DNA of 45,418 nt from an uncultured Rhodospirillales bacterium (GCA_903927615.1 CAIYNU010000068.1:1-45418); one strand, 5' to 3'. Numbered from the stretch's first letter, positions 1 through 8,658 are shown. Numbers and translations: made by a program. The notes: generated from the letters alone by a model not told the origin.

Positions 1-3
1 CGA

Positions 4-46
4 CCAGGGCGTTGCCCTGGACCCACCAAAGGCCGTCGGCCTTTGG
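4..46. repeat. Paired intergenic hairpins, 3-nt loops
   Basis: There are two perfect hairpins in a row: CCAGGGC/GCCCTGG (4-10 with 14-20, loop GTT) and CCAAAGGCC/GGCCTTTGG (26-34 with 38-46, loop GTC). They lie just past the 3' end of the minus-strand phosphatase gene. The design, short GC stems with 3-nt loops placed after a gene, recurs at 17641-17657, 32457-32497 and 34240-34294. They may act in RNA processing or termination, but no T-run follows the stems on the minus strand. Confidence 0.6.
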
Positions 47-93
47 AAACCACGACTTTTACCGTGCAATTTCGCGGACGTGGCCCACCAGCC

Positions 94-1392
94 TCAAGCG
101 GGAGGGCTGGAGCGAAGGTTTGGCCAGCCGACCCAGACCGCCGTCAGATCGTCCTGGGGCGGGTGCGGGCGGGGTGCGGCAAAGATATTGAGGAGTGTGG
201 CGAGCGGATGCTCATTCTGTGAGGCAATCGTCACCAATGTTTTCAGTCCGCTTTCTTCGAGCGTGGTGCCGAGATGGTCGGGGGATTCGGTCAGGACGTC
301 GCTATAGAGGAATAAAAAGCCCTCGGGCTCGAGGTCGGCATGCCGGTTGTCGTAGCGTTCGCCCGGCCAGCAACCGAGATAGACGCCGCTGCCATCTAGG
401 GTAGTGATGCGCCCCCCCGGCCCGCTTAAGAACGGGTTGGGCTGGGCGGCGCTGGCGTAGGTGAGGGTGCGGTGGCGGGCGTCGAGCACGCCATAGAAGG
501 CCGTGCAGTACTGGCCTAACGGCAGGATGTCGCACAGTTCGGTATTGAGGTTGGTCAGCATGGCCCCGGGATCGGCCTGCTCGGCTTTGGTTCGGCGAGA
601 CACCAAGGCCTCGAAGCGGAAGGCGTTGAGGGCGGCGGCGATGCCGTGACCGGAAAAGTCGGCCACCAGAATGCCGAGCCGGTCGTCGTCCACTTCGTGA
701 AGCGACCAGAAATCGCCACCGATTTCGTCGCAGCTTTCGAACCGGAAATCGATGGTGAGGCCGCGGGCGTGGGCGGCTGTCGCGACCCGCTCGGGCTTGG
801 GGATCAGCGCCAATTGCATCGCCCGCGCTAACGCCAGGTCACGTTCGATGCGATCGCGGAACGTCTTGAGTTCCGTGATCATGGCCCGGCGCTCCAGGTG
901 GTAGCCCACCCGGGCGATCAGTTCGCCGGGGTTGACCGGCTTGGAGATGACATCGCTGGCGCCGGCCTGAAAACAGCGCGCCCGCGTCTGGTCCGAATGC
1001 GACGTTGTTTGCAGGAGAATCGGCACATCCCGCCCGGCCGGCAAGGCGCGCAGCAACCGGCAGGTCTCGATCCCGGTCAACGAGCCAAGGTTGGTATCGA
1101 GCAGGATCAGGTTGGCCCCGATCCCGGTCACCCGGTCCAGCACGTCCCGCCCGTCCTTGGCAAAGACCACGTCGGTTACGCCAAACCAGTTGAGAAAGCG
1201 GGTCAGGGTCTTGCGGCTGAACGGGCTGGAATCGGCGATCAGGATACGGCAGCCCTTCAGGGGGGTGGCGAGATCGATCCCGTAAAGCGAGGCGCAGCCA
1301 TGAGGCTCGCCGACCGGGGTTCGGGAGGGTGGAGAGTCGTGAGGTTGGCCCGGGAAGGGGGCCGGGACGCTGTGGGAGTCTTCACCCGCCAT
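94..1392 (-). CDS. Response regulator with SpoIIE/RsbU-type PP2C phosphatase domain
   Basis: This is a 432-residue cytosolic regulator. A CheY-like receiver spans about residues 48-165, with acidic D54, phospho-acceptor D99 and K151. A helical linker (about 168-200) leads to a SpoIIE-type PP2C phosphatase domain (about 210-425) that keeps the metal-binding acidic residues: EIGGD (D227), ADFSGHG (D245) and QDDLT (D414/D415). In this family, phosphorylation of the receiver switches dephosphorylation of a STAS anti-anti-sigma protein; the obvious substrate is the STAS gene 18 nt upstream in the same transcript. The ATG has GGAG seven bases before it. No anti-sigma kinase is encoded nearby, so that third partner must lie elsewhere. 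Confidence 0.9.
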   Translation of the reverse strand: MAGEDSHSVPAPFPGQPHDSPPSRTPVGEPHGCASLYGIDLATPLKGCRILIADSSPFSRKTLTRFLNWFGVTDVVFAKDGRDVLDRVTGIGANLILLDTNLGSLTGIETCRLLRALPAGRDVPILLQTTSHSDQTRARCFQAGASDVISKPVNPGELIARVGYHLERRAMITELKTFRDRIERDLALARAMQLALIPKPERVATAAHARGLTIDFRFESCDEIGGDFWSLHEVDDDRLGILVADFSGHGIAAALNAFRFEALVSRRTKAEQADPGAMLTNLNTELCDILPLGQYCTAFYGVLDARHRTLTYASAAQPNPFLSGPGGRITTLDGSGVYLGCWPGERYDNRHADLEPEGFLFLYSDVLTESPDHLGTTLEESGLKTLVTIASQNEHPLATLLNIFAAPRPHPPQDDLTAVWVGWPNLRSSPPA

Positions 1393-1410
1393 CGGCTGAC
1401 TCCATTCCGG

Positions 1411-1716
1411 TTACGGTCTGATGGTAAAGAAACGCTCGAATTTCGCCATATCCATCAGCCTGCGGACCTCGGCCTTGGGGTTTTCGATCACAAAGTCCAA
1501 TTGACGCTTCTTGGATTCGTCCCGGGCAATGATCAGCATGCCGAGACCCGAGGAGTCGATGAGGTCGAGTGCGGTCATATCGAACACCACGCATTCGCCT
1601 GGCGGGAGATCGAATGTCCGCATAATATCACGGAAGGTGGCGTGGTCGGAAAAGCACATCCGGCCCTCCAGAACAATTTTTAGCACCCCCGGGGCCTTTT
1701 GTATTTCATAATTCAT
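1411..1716 (-). CDS. STAS-domain anti-sigma factor antagonist (SpoIIAA/RsbV-like)
   Basis: The 101-residue protein is a single STAS domain. The motif DLIDSSGLGML carries the phosphorylatable serine (S55 or S56) typical of SpoIIAA/RsbV proteins. In the known scheme, the dephosphorylated protein sequesters an anti-sigma kinase, and a PP2C phosphatase reactivates it. The gene lies directly upstream of the receiver-phosphatase gene on the same strand with an 18-nt gap, so the two probably form an operon and an enzyme-substrate pair. GAGGAC about nine bases before the ATG is the likely ribosome-binding site. The output (sigma factor, motility or another target) cannot be read from this window. Confidence 0.9.
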   Translation of the reverse strand: MNYEIQKAPGVLKIVLEGRMCFSDHATFRDIMRTFDLPPGECVVFDMTALDLIDSSGLGMLIIARDESKKRQLDFVIENPKAEVRRLMDMAKFERFFTIRP

Positions 1717-1802
1717 TGTATAGCGTCCTCAGCATAGCATCCTCATGAAACGGAACGGCGTGATCACGTCGAGCCTGGTCAGGGTCTTCGCGCCTTGACG
1801 GA

Positions 1803-2336
1803 TCACTTCACGACGTCTTCGGGGGCGACATCATCGGGGGCGTGCGATTGCCCGATCGAACTCAGGCGGCCGTGCAAGGCCAGGCGGTCCAGACCTTCGA
1901 AACGCAGGCTGGTGAATATTTTGACCCGGCTTTCCAATTCGACATAAGCGCGTCGGAATGCCTTGATCTGCTTGTCCTCGGTCCCGGTGCAGGCCACCGG
2001 GTCCTCGACCCCCCAATGGGCGGTCATCGGCCGGCCGGGAAACACCGGACAGGTTTCGCGCGCGGTGGCGTCGCAGACCGTGAACACGAAATCGAAGGAC
2101 GGTGCGTCGGCGCCCAGGAACACGTCCCAGCTTTTGCTGCGGAGATGGTCGGTCCGGTAGTTGAGCCGCTCCAGCAATTGCCGGGTCAACGGGTGGACTT
2201 CGCCTCTGGGATGGCTGCCGGCGCTATAGCCCCGGAAACGGCCGCCGCCATAGCGGCCCAGCGCGCACTCGGCCATGAGGCTGCGCGCCGAATTGCCGGC
2301 GCACAGAAAGAGGACATGGTAAACTTTCTCGGACAT
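1803..2336 (-). CDS. ArsC-type arsenate reductase / low-molecular-weight phosphatase family protein
   Basis: The predicted protein has 177 residues. The N-terminal P-loop CAGNSARS (C12 to S19) is the low-molecular-weight tyrosine phosphatase active site. It is followed by VCD (C88) and ETCPVFPG (C96). That three-cysteine arrangement matches the thioredoxin-coupled arsenate reductases, in which two further cysteines relay the disulfide. The C-terminal segment AHWGVEDPVACTG also fits ArsC. The ATG at 2336 is chosen because the phosphatase fold begins right after it; in-frame starts at 2351 and 2405 would add an unlikely tail. No arsR or arsenite pump is adjacent, so a role in arsenate resistance rather than general phosphatase activity is inferred from the cysteines only. 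Confidence 0.85.
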   Translation of the reverse strand: MSEKVYHVLFLCAGNSARSLMAECALGRYGGGRFRGYSAGSHPRGEVHPLTRQLLERLNYRTDHLRSKSWDVFLGADAPSFDFVFTVCDATARETCPVFPGRPMTAHWGVEDPVACTGTEDKQIKAFRRAYVELESRVKIFTSLRFEGLDRLALHGRLSSIGQSHAPDDVAPEDVVK

Positions 2337-2521
2337 GGAAACCTGCATCATCAGAAGCGAAACGGGACCGGCTGCGCAGGACCCGGAATATTCGCTTCGA
2401 GTCATACAACAGCATCATGACGCTCTCGTGAACCGGCGGCGGAATTCACCGACAATTAACAAAAGACTTGCCCCTCCGAGACCCGTGGTGGTGGTCTTCA
2501 GTCCCGGTTGGGCCTATACAG

Positions 2522-3499
2522 TTACTCTCGCGCGACATAAGTATAAAAACGAATGGCGCCATCCGGCTCAATTTCCCGATACAATCCCTGGATTTCGTTA
2601 TCGAAACCAGGGAATAAGTTGGCGCCGCGCTCGAAGACCTTAAGGTAGTCGATCATCGGCTGGGCTCGCTGGTCAAGTCTTTCGCCCGGGACGATGGTCG
2701 CAATGCCCGGCGGATAGACCACGAACAGCGTCGTCGCCACCCGGCCGGCAATCCGGTCGATGGGCAGGTAATCGACTTTGTTGCGAACCAGTTGGCGCGC
2801 GGCCTCGTGGGGCGCCATGACCATGGTGGGAAGATGGTCGGGCCGGAACATCTTGCGCTGAAGGTCGCTGGTGTGGTTGTCACGATAGAAGGCGTGCATC
2901 TCGGCGCACAGGTCCCGCAGGCGGCGGCCGGTATAGCGGTGGGGCCGCCTTTTGACGAACTCGGGAATGACATCTTCCAGCAGCACGTTATCATCGTGCA
3001 GCCGCTTGAACGCCACCAGGGCGCTGAGCAAGGTTCCAGCCTTGCTCGACTCGACGCCGGGGGTCAGCAGGAACAGCATCGAATTCAGGTCGTTCTTTTC
3101 CGGGACGATCTGGTTTTCGCGCAGGTATTGAGAGATCACCGGGGCCGGGACCCCCTGGGCTTCGTAGGTTCCGGTGCGGCGGTCGAAGCCGGGCGTCAGC
3201 AGGGTCAGCTTGTTGGGGTCGGTCATGGCGTAGCCGCTGGTGACATGACGGAACCCATGCCAGGTGGCGGCCGGAGTCAATTCCCAGAACCGGGCGTTGG
3301 CGGCCAGGATGTCGGTCGGGACATCTTCCCAGGCCTGCTCTTCGGGATCGTCGGGCGAGAGCCGAACGGTATCGGGAACGAACGGATCGACGAACCAGCG
3401 GCGGGCCGGATCGGCTTCTTTTTCTTCGAACTCCCGGCGGATGGTTCGGATTTTTTTGCGCAGTTCGATGCCCAACCGGATGGTGTCGTCCCATAACAC
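2522..3499 (-). CDS. Orn/Lys/Arg decarboxylase, C-terminal part (split gene)
   Basis: These 325 codons encode the small PLP-fold domain and the C-terminal domain of a biodegradative-type Orn/Lys/Arg decarboxylase. They begin after the TGA that ends the upstream half. The reading frame is exactly the same as upstream (4867 to 3499 is 456 codons), with only TGA, TCG, GGT and GAA in between. A GTG at 3499 is a possible restart, nine bases after the Shine-Dalgarno-like AAGGGGTGA that overlaps the stop. The rest of the frame is clean, with no further stop or shift. It could be made by coupled reinitiation, by readthrough, or not at all if the gene is newly dead. On its own it lacks the catalytic lysine. 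Confidence 0.8.
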   Translation of the reverse strand: MLWDDTIRLGIELRKKIRTIRREFEEKEADPARRWFVDPFVPDTVRLSPDDPEEQAWEDVPTDILAANARFWELTPAATWHGFRHVTSGYAMTDPNKLTLLTPGFDRRTGTYEAQGVPAPVISQYLRENQIVPEKNDLNSMLFLLTPGVESSKAGTLLSALVAFKRLHDDNVLLEDVIPEFVKRRPHRYTGRRLRDLCAEMHAFYRDNHTSDLQRKMFRPDHLPTMVMAPHEAARQLVRNKVDYLPIDRIAGRVATTLFVVYPPGIATIVPGERLDQRAQPMIDYLKVFERGANLFPGFDNEIQGLYREIEPDGAIRFYTYVARE

Positions 3500-3517
3500 T
3501 TCACCCGATCACCCCTT
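3497..3517 (-). other. In-frame TGA with overlapping Shine-Dalgarno-like sequence and GTG restart
   Basis: On the minus strand the bases AAGGGGTGA (3517-3509) resemble the AAGGAGGTGA anti-16S consensus and contain the stop codon TGA (3511-3509). Nine bases later a GTG (3499-3497) opens the rest of the decarboxylase in the same frame. This layout would permit termination and immediate reinitiation. No convincing selenocysteine insertion hairpin is seen directly after the TGA. Confidence 0.5.
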
Positions 3518-4867
3518 CATCATCTGCGCGCCCACGTCCAGGGACGCGAACAGCGGATAGAACGGGGACGTGGACGCATGCTGCAAGAAGCTCTCGTTGA
3601 ACCGGCGGTGCTCGACCCGTCGCTCCTGACCGCGGATATGGGAGTCCTTGATGTGAATCTGGGACGCCTGGGAGAAGCTCGCGAGCTGTTTGTGGGTGGA
3701 TTGGGTGGCGATGATGCCGGGATCCTCGGCGGTCAGACCGCTGAGCCCCATGGCAAAACGGCCCCGGAACAGGGGATGGAACTTCATGAAGCCGGCCCAG
3801 GCCTCGTCGAACAAAATATAGTCACAAAGCGGGCCAAGCTTCTTTAAGATGAGATCGGCGCTGTAGATCGTCCCGTCATAACTGCATTGTTCGATCACGG
3901 CGCACCGGAACGGCCGTTGCCGTTGCCAGGCGGTCGGGTCTTTGACCAGCGGGTTGCGCCGGATTTTTTCCCGGATGTGGGTTTCATCCAGGGCTTCGTA
4001 ATCGATCGGACCAATCAGCCCGTGGGCGTTGCGGTCGGTTTCCAGAAAGATCGGGACGCCCCCGCCCAACAGCAGCGCGCCGTGATGGGCGGCCTTGTGG
4101 TTGTTACGGTCAAACAGGACCAGATCGTCTTCGGCAACCAGCGCGCACAAGACAATCTTATTGGAGGCGGAGGTGCCGTTGAGCACGAAATAGGTGCGTT
4201 CCGCTCCGAAAATCTGGGCCGCCTCTTTTTGCGCTTGCAGGGCCGGGCCCTCGTGGACCAGCAGGTCGCCAAGGTCGAGGACCGAATTATCAATGTCATC
4301 CCGAAACACCGCCTCGCCCAGATGTTCCACGAAAATGCGTCCGATCGGACTGCGGCGGTAGAAAATACCGCCATTGTGGCCGGGACAAGTCCAGAGCTGG
4401 TTGCCTTCTTCGGCATAATCGACCAACGCGCCGAAGAACGGAGTCTTTAACGTGTCGGCGTATTGCTTGAGTCGGCTGACCAGATTCTTGGCGATGAACT
4501 CGGGTGTTTCCTCGGCCAGGAACACGTAACCGTCCACGTGATTCAGCACGTCCACCGGAATATTTTCGAATCGCTGCCGTCGGACCAGCAGCATGATCGG
4601 TGTTTCCAGGCCCCGACGGCGGACCAGTTCGATCAGGGCGGCGGTTTTGCCGTCCAGTCCCTTCTTGCTCCAATCGATGATCATGCAACCGATGGCGGCA
4701 TCGGTACGGATCGCAAGCTCGGCATCTTCCACCCGGCGCGCCTTAACCACCTGGAATCCGGCGTGTTCGACTTGAGCAATGATCTGCTGGAGTCGGATGC
4801 CCTCCAGATCGTTCACGTCAAAAACGGGAGCGCACACCAAAAACGTGAAGTGCCTGAAGAAATCCAT
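3509..4867 (-). CDS. Orn/Lys/Arg decarboxylase, N-terminal and PLP-binding part (split gene)
   Basis: The 452 residues hold the N-terminal receiver-like wing domain (about 1-130) and the large PLP-binding aminotransferase-fold domain (about 135-440) of an acid-stress type amino-acid decarboxylase. The Schiff-base lysine is K393 in ATQSTHKQLASFSQ, and D354 in FDEAW is the pyridine-nitrogen aspartate. Family members are single chains of roughly 750-780 residues. This frame stops with TGA at 3509-3511, in the segment that normally runs straight into the next domain, and then continues in frame as the 2522-3499 half. Arginine, lysine or ornithine specificity cannot be decided here. The enzyme would consume protons and make a polyamine or agmatine. 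No matching antiporter is adjacent. Confidence 0.85.
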   Translation of the reverse strand: MDFFRHFTFLVCAPVFDVNDLEGIRLQQIIAQVEHAGFQVVKARRVEDAELAIRTDAAIGCMIIDWSKKGLDGKTAALIELVRRRGLETPIMLLVRRQRFENIPVDVLNHVDGYVFLAEETPEFIAKNLVSRLKQYADTLKTPFFGALVDYAEEGNQLWTCPGHNGGIFYRRSPIGRIFVEHLGEAVFRDDIDNSVLDLGDLLVHEGPALQAQKEAAQIFGAERTYFVLNGTSASNKIVLCALVAEDDLVLFDRNNHKAAHHGALLLGGGVPIFLETDRNAHGLIGPIDYEALDETHIREKIRRNPLVKDPTAWQRQRPFRCAVIEQCSYDGTIYSADLILKKLGPLCDYILFDEAWAGFMKFHPLFRGRFAMGLSGLTAEDPGIIATQSTHKQLASFSQASQIHIKDSHIRGQERRVEHRRFNESFLQHASTSPFYPLFASLDVGAQMMKG

Positions 4868-4994
4868 GCCACGATCCTTGCCTGACGGATAAAGCCGATT
4901 AACGAGGTCACAGCATGGCCTTCACACTGTCGTGACCTTTTTATGAAGCTTTTGTGAAGTTTTGGCGGGGCGGCCTGGTCGAAGCCCGCCCCGG

Positions 4995-5525
4995 TCAGGA
5001 CAGGCGGTCGTCGGGGACGAGCCGGCGCTGCACCAGGACGCTGTCGCTCCAATGGCCGAACTTGAACCCGACCTCGCGCAGCACGCCCGAGCGTTCAAAG
5101 CCAAAGGCCTCGTGAAGGGCGAGGGAGGGCTGGTTGCTGCTGTCGATGAAGGCGACCATCTGGTGAAATCCGGCTTCGGCGCATTGTTGGATCAGGGCCG
5201 GCAGCAGGCGTCGGCCCAGCCCCTGTCTCAGATAGTCCTTGTGGACGTAGATCGAGTGTTCGACCGTATATCGATAGGCCGGACGTTTCCGGAACGGCGC
5301 GGCAAAGGCGTAGCCGACCACGACGCCGTCGTGATCGGCGACCATATGCGGCAGGCGTCGCTTGAGCATGACTTTCCGGCGCCGCTTGATTTCACGAACA
5401 TGCAGGGGTTCGGCTTTGAAATCGCCGATCCCATGCTGAATATGATAGCTGTAGATGTCCAGCATGGCGGGAACGTCCTGATCGACCGAAGGACGGAGGA
5501 TAATCTTTGGAACATACTCGCACAT
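4995..5525 (-). CDS. GNAT N-acetyltransferase, phosphinothricin acetyltransferase-like
   Basis: The 176-residue protein is a single GNAT domain. Its opening (IILRPSVDQDVPAMLDIYSYHI), the central VEHSIYVHKDYLRQGLG acetyl-CoA pyrophosphate loop and the end GFERSGVLREVGFKFGHWSD match the Pat/Bar and YncA-like subfamily, which acetylates phosphinothricin, methionine sulfoximine or related amino-acid analogues. The ATG at 5525 is preferred, with AGG just upstream; an in-frame start at 5540 would add five residues. It is transcribed divergently from the copper-chaperone gene at 5706. The true substrate is unknown, since many relatives act on ordinary metabolites. Confidence 0.85.
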   Translation of the reverse strand: MCEYVPKIILRPSVDQDVPAMLDIYSYHIQHGIGDFKAEPLHVREIKRRRKVMLKRRLPHMVADHDGVVVGYAFAAPFRKRPAYRYTVEHSIYVHKDYLRQGLGRRLLPALIQQCAEAGFHQMVAFIDSSNQPSLALHEAFGFERSGVLREVGFKFGHWSDSVLVQRRLVPDDRLS

Positions 5526-5705
5526 CGTCCTGCCCTGCACCGGCTGTTGGCCTCTGATTGATGGACCTCAAACCATAGCCGGGCGATCCGCCCGATGCAG
5601 GTTAAATTTTTGGGACACCGGTAGCCGCCGGGTCGCGGTTGACACGGTCGCGGACGGTGTGGTTTTTCGTTCGCCATCCTTAAAGGCTCGAACGAGGAGA
5701 GATTG

Positions 5706-6194
5706 ATGAGCGTGGTGCGTGTGACCGCCGCCGTCCTGGCCGCCCTGGTGTTAACGGGCCCGGCGTTGGCCCATGACGTGAAGTTGGGCGCCCTCGAGAT
5801 TCAGCATCCCTGGGCGCGGGCCACGGCACCGTCAGCGCCGACCGGTGCGGTCTATCTGGCGCTTGGAAACGATAGTCAACAGGCCGATCGTCTGGTTTCG
5901 GCGGCCTCGCCGGTGGCGGGCAAGGTTGAGTTGCATACGCACCTCATGGATAACGGCACGGCGATGATGCGCGAAGTCAAGGCCATCGATCTGCCGTCCG
6001 AAGGCTCGGTCACGCTGGCGCCCGGTGGCCTGCATATCATGCTGATCGGCCTGAAAGAACCGCTGGTCAAGGGCAAGACTTTCCCCCTGACCCTGACCTT
6101 CGAGACCGCCGGGAGCGTTACCGTAGAGGTGGCGATTCAGGGGCCCGGCGCCATGGCGCCCGAGGAGGAGGGCAAGAGCGACCACCAGCCTTAA
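5706..6194 (+). CDS. Periplasmic copper chaperone PCu(A)C
   Basis: The 162-residue protein has a signal peptide cleaved after about residue 22 (TGPALA). The mature domain carries the full copper(I) motif H-x10-M-x21-H-x-M: H77, M88, H110 and M112. PCu(A)C proteins deliver copper to the CuA or CuB centre of cytochrome oxidases in the periplasm. The start is ATG 5706, with GAGGAGA just upstream; the TTG three bases earlier is not needed. The short acidic/His tail (EEEGKSDHQP) may add metal affinity. No Sco1 or oxidase gene is adjacent, so it is a solitary copy here. Confidence 0.92.
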   Translation: MSVVRVTAAVLAALVLTGPALAHDVKLGALEIQHPWARATAPSAPTGAVYLALGNDSQQADRLVSAASPVAGKVELHTHLMDNGTAMMREVKAIDLPSEGSVTLAPGGLHIMLIGLKEPLVKGKTFPLTLTFETAGSVTVEVAIQGPGAMAPEEEGKSDHQP

Positions 6195-6262
6195 AAGGCG
6201 AGATGGGCGCCGCCCACTCCCGCCAAGGGGGGGGCGCCCTGGGAACCCGAGACGGACCAGGG

Positions 6263-6281
6263 ACGGGCTAAGAAAGCCCGT
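6263..6281. repeat. Hairpin across the hemerythrin stop codon
   Basis: There is a perfect 7-bp inverted repeat, ACGGGCT (6263-6269) with AGCCCGT (6275-6281), loop of five. It encloses the TAG stop of the minus-strand hemerythrin gene (6268-6270). It sits between two converging genes and could slow RNA decay or transcription, but no T-run follows on either strand. Confidence 0.4.
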
Positions 6282-6678
6282 GGGCGTGCAGGAACTTGGT
6301 GTACAGGGGATCGACATTGTAAAAATGGCGGATCAGGCCGGTCCGGAAAAACAGGAAGACATCCATGATCGGAAAGGTCTGGGGGGCGGCGGCGTACCGT
6401 TGTTGGATGTCAAGGGCCTCCGCCGACAGTCGAAGATGCTGCGCCTTGTGCTGTTCAAGCTGCGGGTACTGATACTTGGCCAGATAGAACTCCTCATTGG
6501 CGAAATGTTTATTAGTATACTCAATAATCCTTGTGATCAGCAGGGCGAGTTGGGTTTTATCGCCGTCATTTCGGATCATGCCAAACAAATCATTGAACAT
6601 CTCAAGAAGCTGCTGATGTTGGGCATCGAACTCGGAAATACCGACGCTCAGGGCTGGGGTCCAGGCGATGATGGACAT
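6268..6678 (-). CDS. Bacteriohemerythrin
   Basis: The 136-residue protein is a complete hemerythrin four-helix bundle. All seven diiron ligands are present: H21, H58, E62, H77, H81, H118 and D123, with the spacing H-x3-E, H-x3-H and H-x4-D. Such proteins bind O2 reversibly and are thought to store, deliver or sense oxygen in microaerobic spirilla. The ATG at 6678 is supported by AGGAG seven bases upstream; the in-frame extension to 6753 has no hemerythrin character. It converges on the copper-chaperone gene. A second hemerythrin-domain protein lies at 11945-12598. Confidence 0.93.
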   Translation of the reverse strand: MSIIAWTPALSVGISEFDAQHQQLLEMFNDLFGMIRNDGDKTQLALLITRIIEYTNKHFANEEFYLAKYQYPQLEQHKAQHLRLSAEALDIQQRYAAAPQTFPIMDVFLFFRTGLIRHFYNVDPLYTKFLHAHGLS

Positions 6679-6828
6679 GCGGCGTCTCCTGAAGTCCGTG
6701 GCGTTGAATTCTTGACACTGGGCGTACGCCGGGGTCGGTCCCATGGCCGCCACTGCCGCTCACAGGGACCATATGGAATCGTCGGCACCGATGGCCAGTG
6801 GTTCGGCCCCAGAGGACCGTCAGGTTTG

Positions 6829-8658
6829 TTATAAGGTGTCGCGGCCCAGCCAGCGGCCCAACCGGCGGCGAAGGCCGGGCACGGGCAGACGGGCCAGCAC
6901 CGGGCTCAGGCGGCGGCGCCAGTTGGCGGGCTCGCTGTCCTCGAGGCGGAGCCGGACACCGACCTCCTTGATGTCGGGTCCGATCATGTCGACCACGATC
7001 AGGTCCACCGGTCCGATCCGGAGGCGGTCGCCGCGGCCCACGGTCGGGCCGATGCGATCCTTGAGCAGGCGATTGACGGTCAGGCCGGGGACCGGGGCCT
7101 TGAGCGGCAGGTCATAGGCGCGGACCAGGCTGGCCACCGAACTGCCGCCGTCCACGAAGAAGTCACCATGTTCCCGGCGCAGGTGGGCGGCGGTCGACTT
7201 GAAGCGGCGGGAGAAGAAGCGGTCCACCACCAGCGAGAGGGCCGGGGGCGTGAGCACCAGGACCATATCGTCGGCGCGCAGCCGGTCGATTTCGGCGGTA
7301 CTGAGCACGGCGCCGTCGCGAATCACCGTCACCACCCGCACCCGGTCGGGCACGGCCAACTCGGCAAAGGGAAAGTCGGTGGCCCGGCTGTGGGGCTTGA
7401 CGGTGTAGGCCACCAGATCCCGGTCGATCTGGTGCAGCATGTCGAATTCCAGCTTGTCGGCGGCCTCGGGGTTGGGCGCCAGCGCCACCCCCAACCGACG
7501 CGCCACCCACGCGGCGGTCCAGCCCTGGAGCACCAGCGACACCAGCACCACCACGAAGGCGACGTTGAAATAGGTGCGGGAGTTGTCGATGCCGGCCAGC
7601 GCCGGCATCAGGGCCAGGAAGATCGGCACCGCGCCGCGCAGGCCGATCCAGGCCGCGAACAGTTGCTCGGGCACGCTGAAGGAGAACGGCGCGAGCGCCA
7701 GGGCCACCGCCACCGGTCGGGCGACGAAGATCAGGATCACGGCGATGCCCAGGGCCAGCAGGGCCTGCCCGGCCAACTGGTGCGGACTGACCATCAGTCC
7801 CAGCAACAGGAACATGGTGATCTGGGACAGCCACATCAGCCCGTCGAAGAATCGGCAGGTCAATGTTTTGGCCCGGACCCGGCGCGCACCATAGACGATG
7901 CCGGCGACATACATGGCCAGATAGCCGCTGCCCCCCAACAACGCGGTGCCGCTGAAAGTCAGCAGGCACACGGCCAGGGTCAGGATCGGATACAGGCCGC
8001 CCGCCAACTCCAGGCGGTTGGTCAGCCAGGCCAGGCCCATGCCGCCAAGCCAGCCCAGCAGCAGGCCCAACCCCATCTGGCGGACGAAATCGGCGGCGAT
8101 GCCCCAGCCCACGGCGTGCCCGCCGGCTTGAATCAGGCCGACGCAGGCCATGGTCAGGAAGATGCCCATGGGATCATTGCTGCCGGATTCCACCTCCAGG
8201 GTGGCGCGCAGGCGGTCGCGCAGGGTAACGCCGGTGTGACCCAGCGCCATGAACACCGCCGGCGCGTCGGTGGCGGCGACGATGGCCCCCATCAGGAAGG
8301 CGTGGAGCGGGTCCAGGTGAAACAGCCAGTGCGCGCCGGCCGCGGTGACGCCGGCCGTGATCAGGACGCCAAGCGTCGCCAGCGAGAGGGCCGGCGCCCA
8401 GGCCGCCCGCAGCGTGGTCAGGGGCGTGCGCAGGCCTCCGTCGAACAGGATGATGGCCAGTGCGCAGTTGCCGATCAGGAACGACAGCTCGAGGTTGTCA
8501 AAAGCGATGCCGCCGGGACCATCCTCTCCCGCCAGCATGCCGAGGCCCAGGAAGGTGAGCAGCAACGGCGCGCCCAGCCGGGCCGAGAGCAATCCGGCAA
8601 GGATGCTGGCAAACAGCAACAGCGAGGCAACCAGCAGGCCAACCAGTCCGGCGGTCAA
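6829..8658 (-). CDS. K+/H+ antiporter of the CvrA/NhaP2 type
   Basis: The 609-residue inner-membrane protein starts with about twelve transmembrane helices of the CPA1 exchanger fold (about 1-395), including the ion-site motifs VAATDAPAVF and LEVESGSNDPMG. A cytosolic tail follows, with an RCK/TrkA-C-like domain (about 405-485, with VRVVTVIRDGAVL) and a CorC/HlyC-like domain (about 505-580). This three-part layout is that of CvrA/NhaP2 antiporters, which export K+ (or Na+) in exchange for protons. Translation most likely begins at TTG 8658, because AGGAGG lies six bases upstream and no better ATG exists nearby. It follows the MFS gene on the same strand with a 100-nt gap. Confidence 0.9.
   Translation of the reverse strand: MTAGLVGLLVASLLLFASILAGLLSARLGAPLLLTFLGLGMLAGEDGPGGIAFDNLELSFLIGNCALAIILFDGGLRTPLTTLRAAWAPALSLATLGVLITAGVTAAGAHWLFHLDPLHAFLMGAIVAATDAPAVFMALGHTGVTLRDRLRATLEVESGSNDPMGIFLTMACVGLIQAGGHAVGWGIAADFVRQMGLGLLLGWLGGMGLAWLTNRLELAGGLYPILTLAVCLLTFSGTALLGGSGYLAMYVAGIVYGARRVRAKTLTCRFFDGLMWLSQITMFLLLGLMVSPHQLAGQALLALGIAVILIFVARPVAVALALAPFSFSVPEQLFAAWIGLRGAVPIFLALMPALAGIDNSRTYFNVAFVVVLVSLVLQGWTAAWVARRLGVALAPNPEAADKLEFDMLHQIDRDLVAYTVKPHSRATDFPFAELAVPDRVRVVTVIRDGAVLSTAEIDRLRADDMVLVLTPPALSLVVDRFFSRRFKSTAAHLRREHGDFFVDGGSSVASLVRAYDLPLKAPVPGLTVNRLLKDRIGPTVGRGDRLRIGPVDLIVVDMIGPDIKEVGVRLRLEDSEPANWRRRLSPVLARLPVPGLRRRLGRWLGRDTL

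Noticed and set aside
3497-3560. Selenocysteine insertion at the decarboxylase TGA
   Set aside because: No stable SECIS-like hairpin with the right loop is visible directly after the TGA, and the position is a domain linker rather than a redox or catalytic site.
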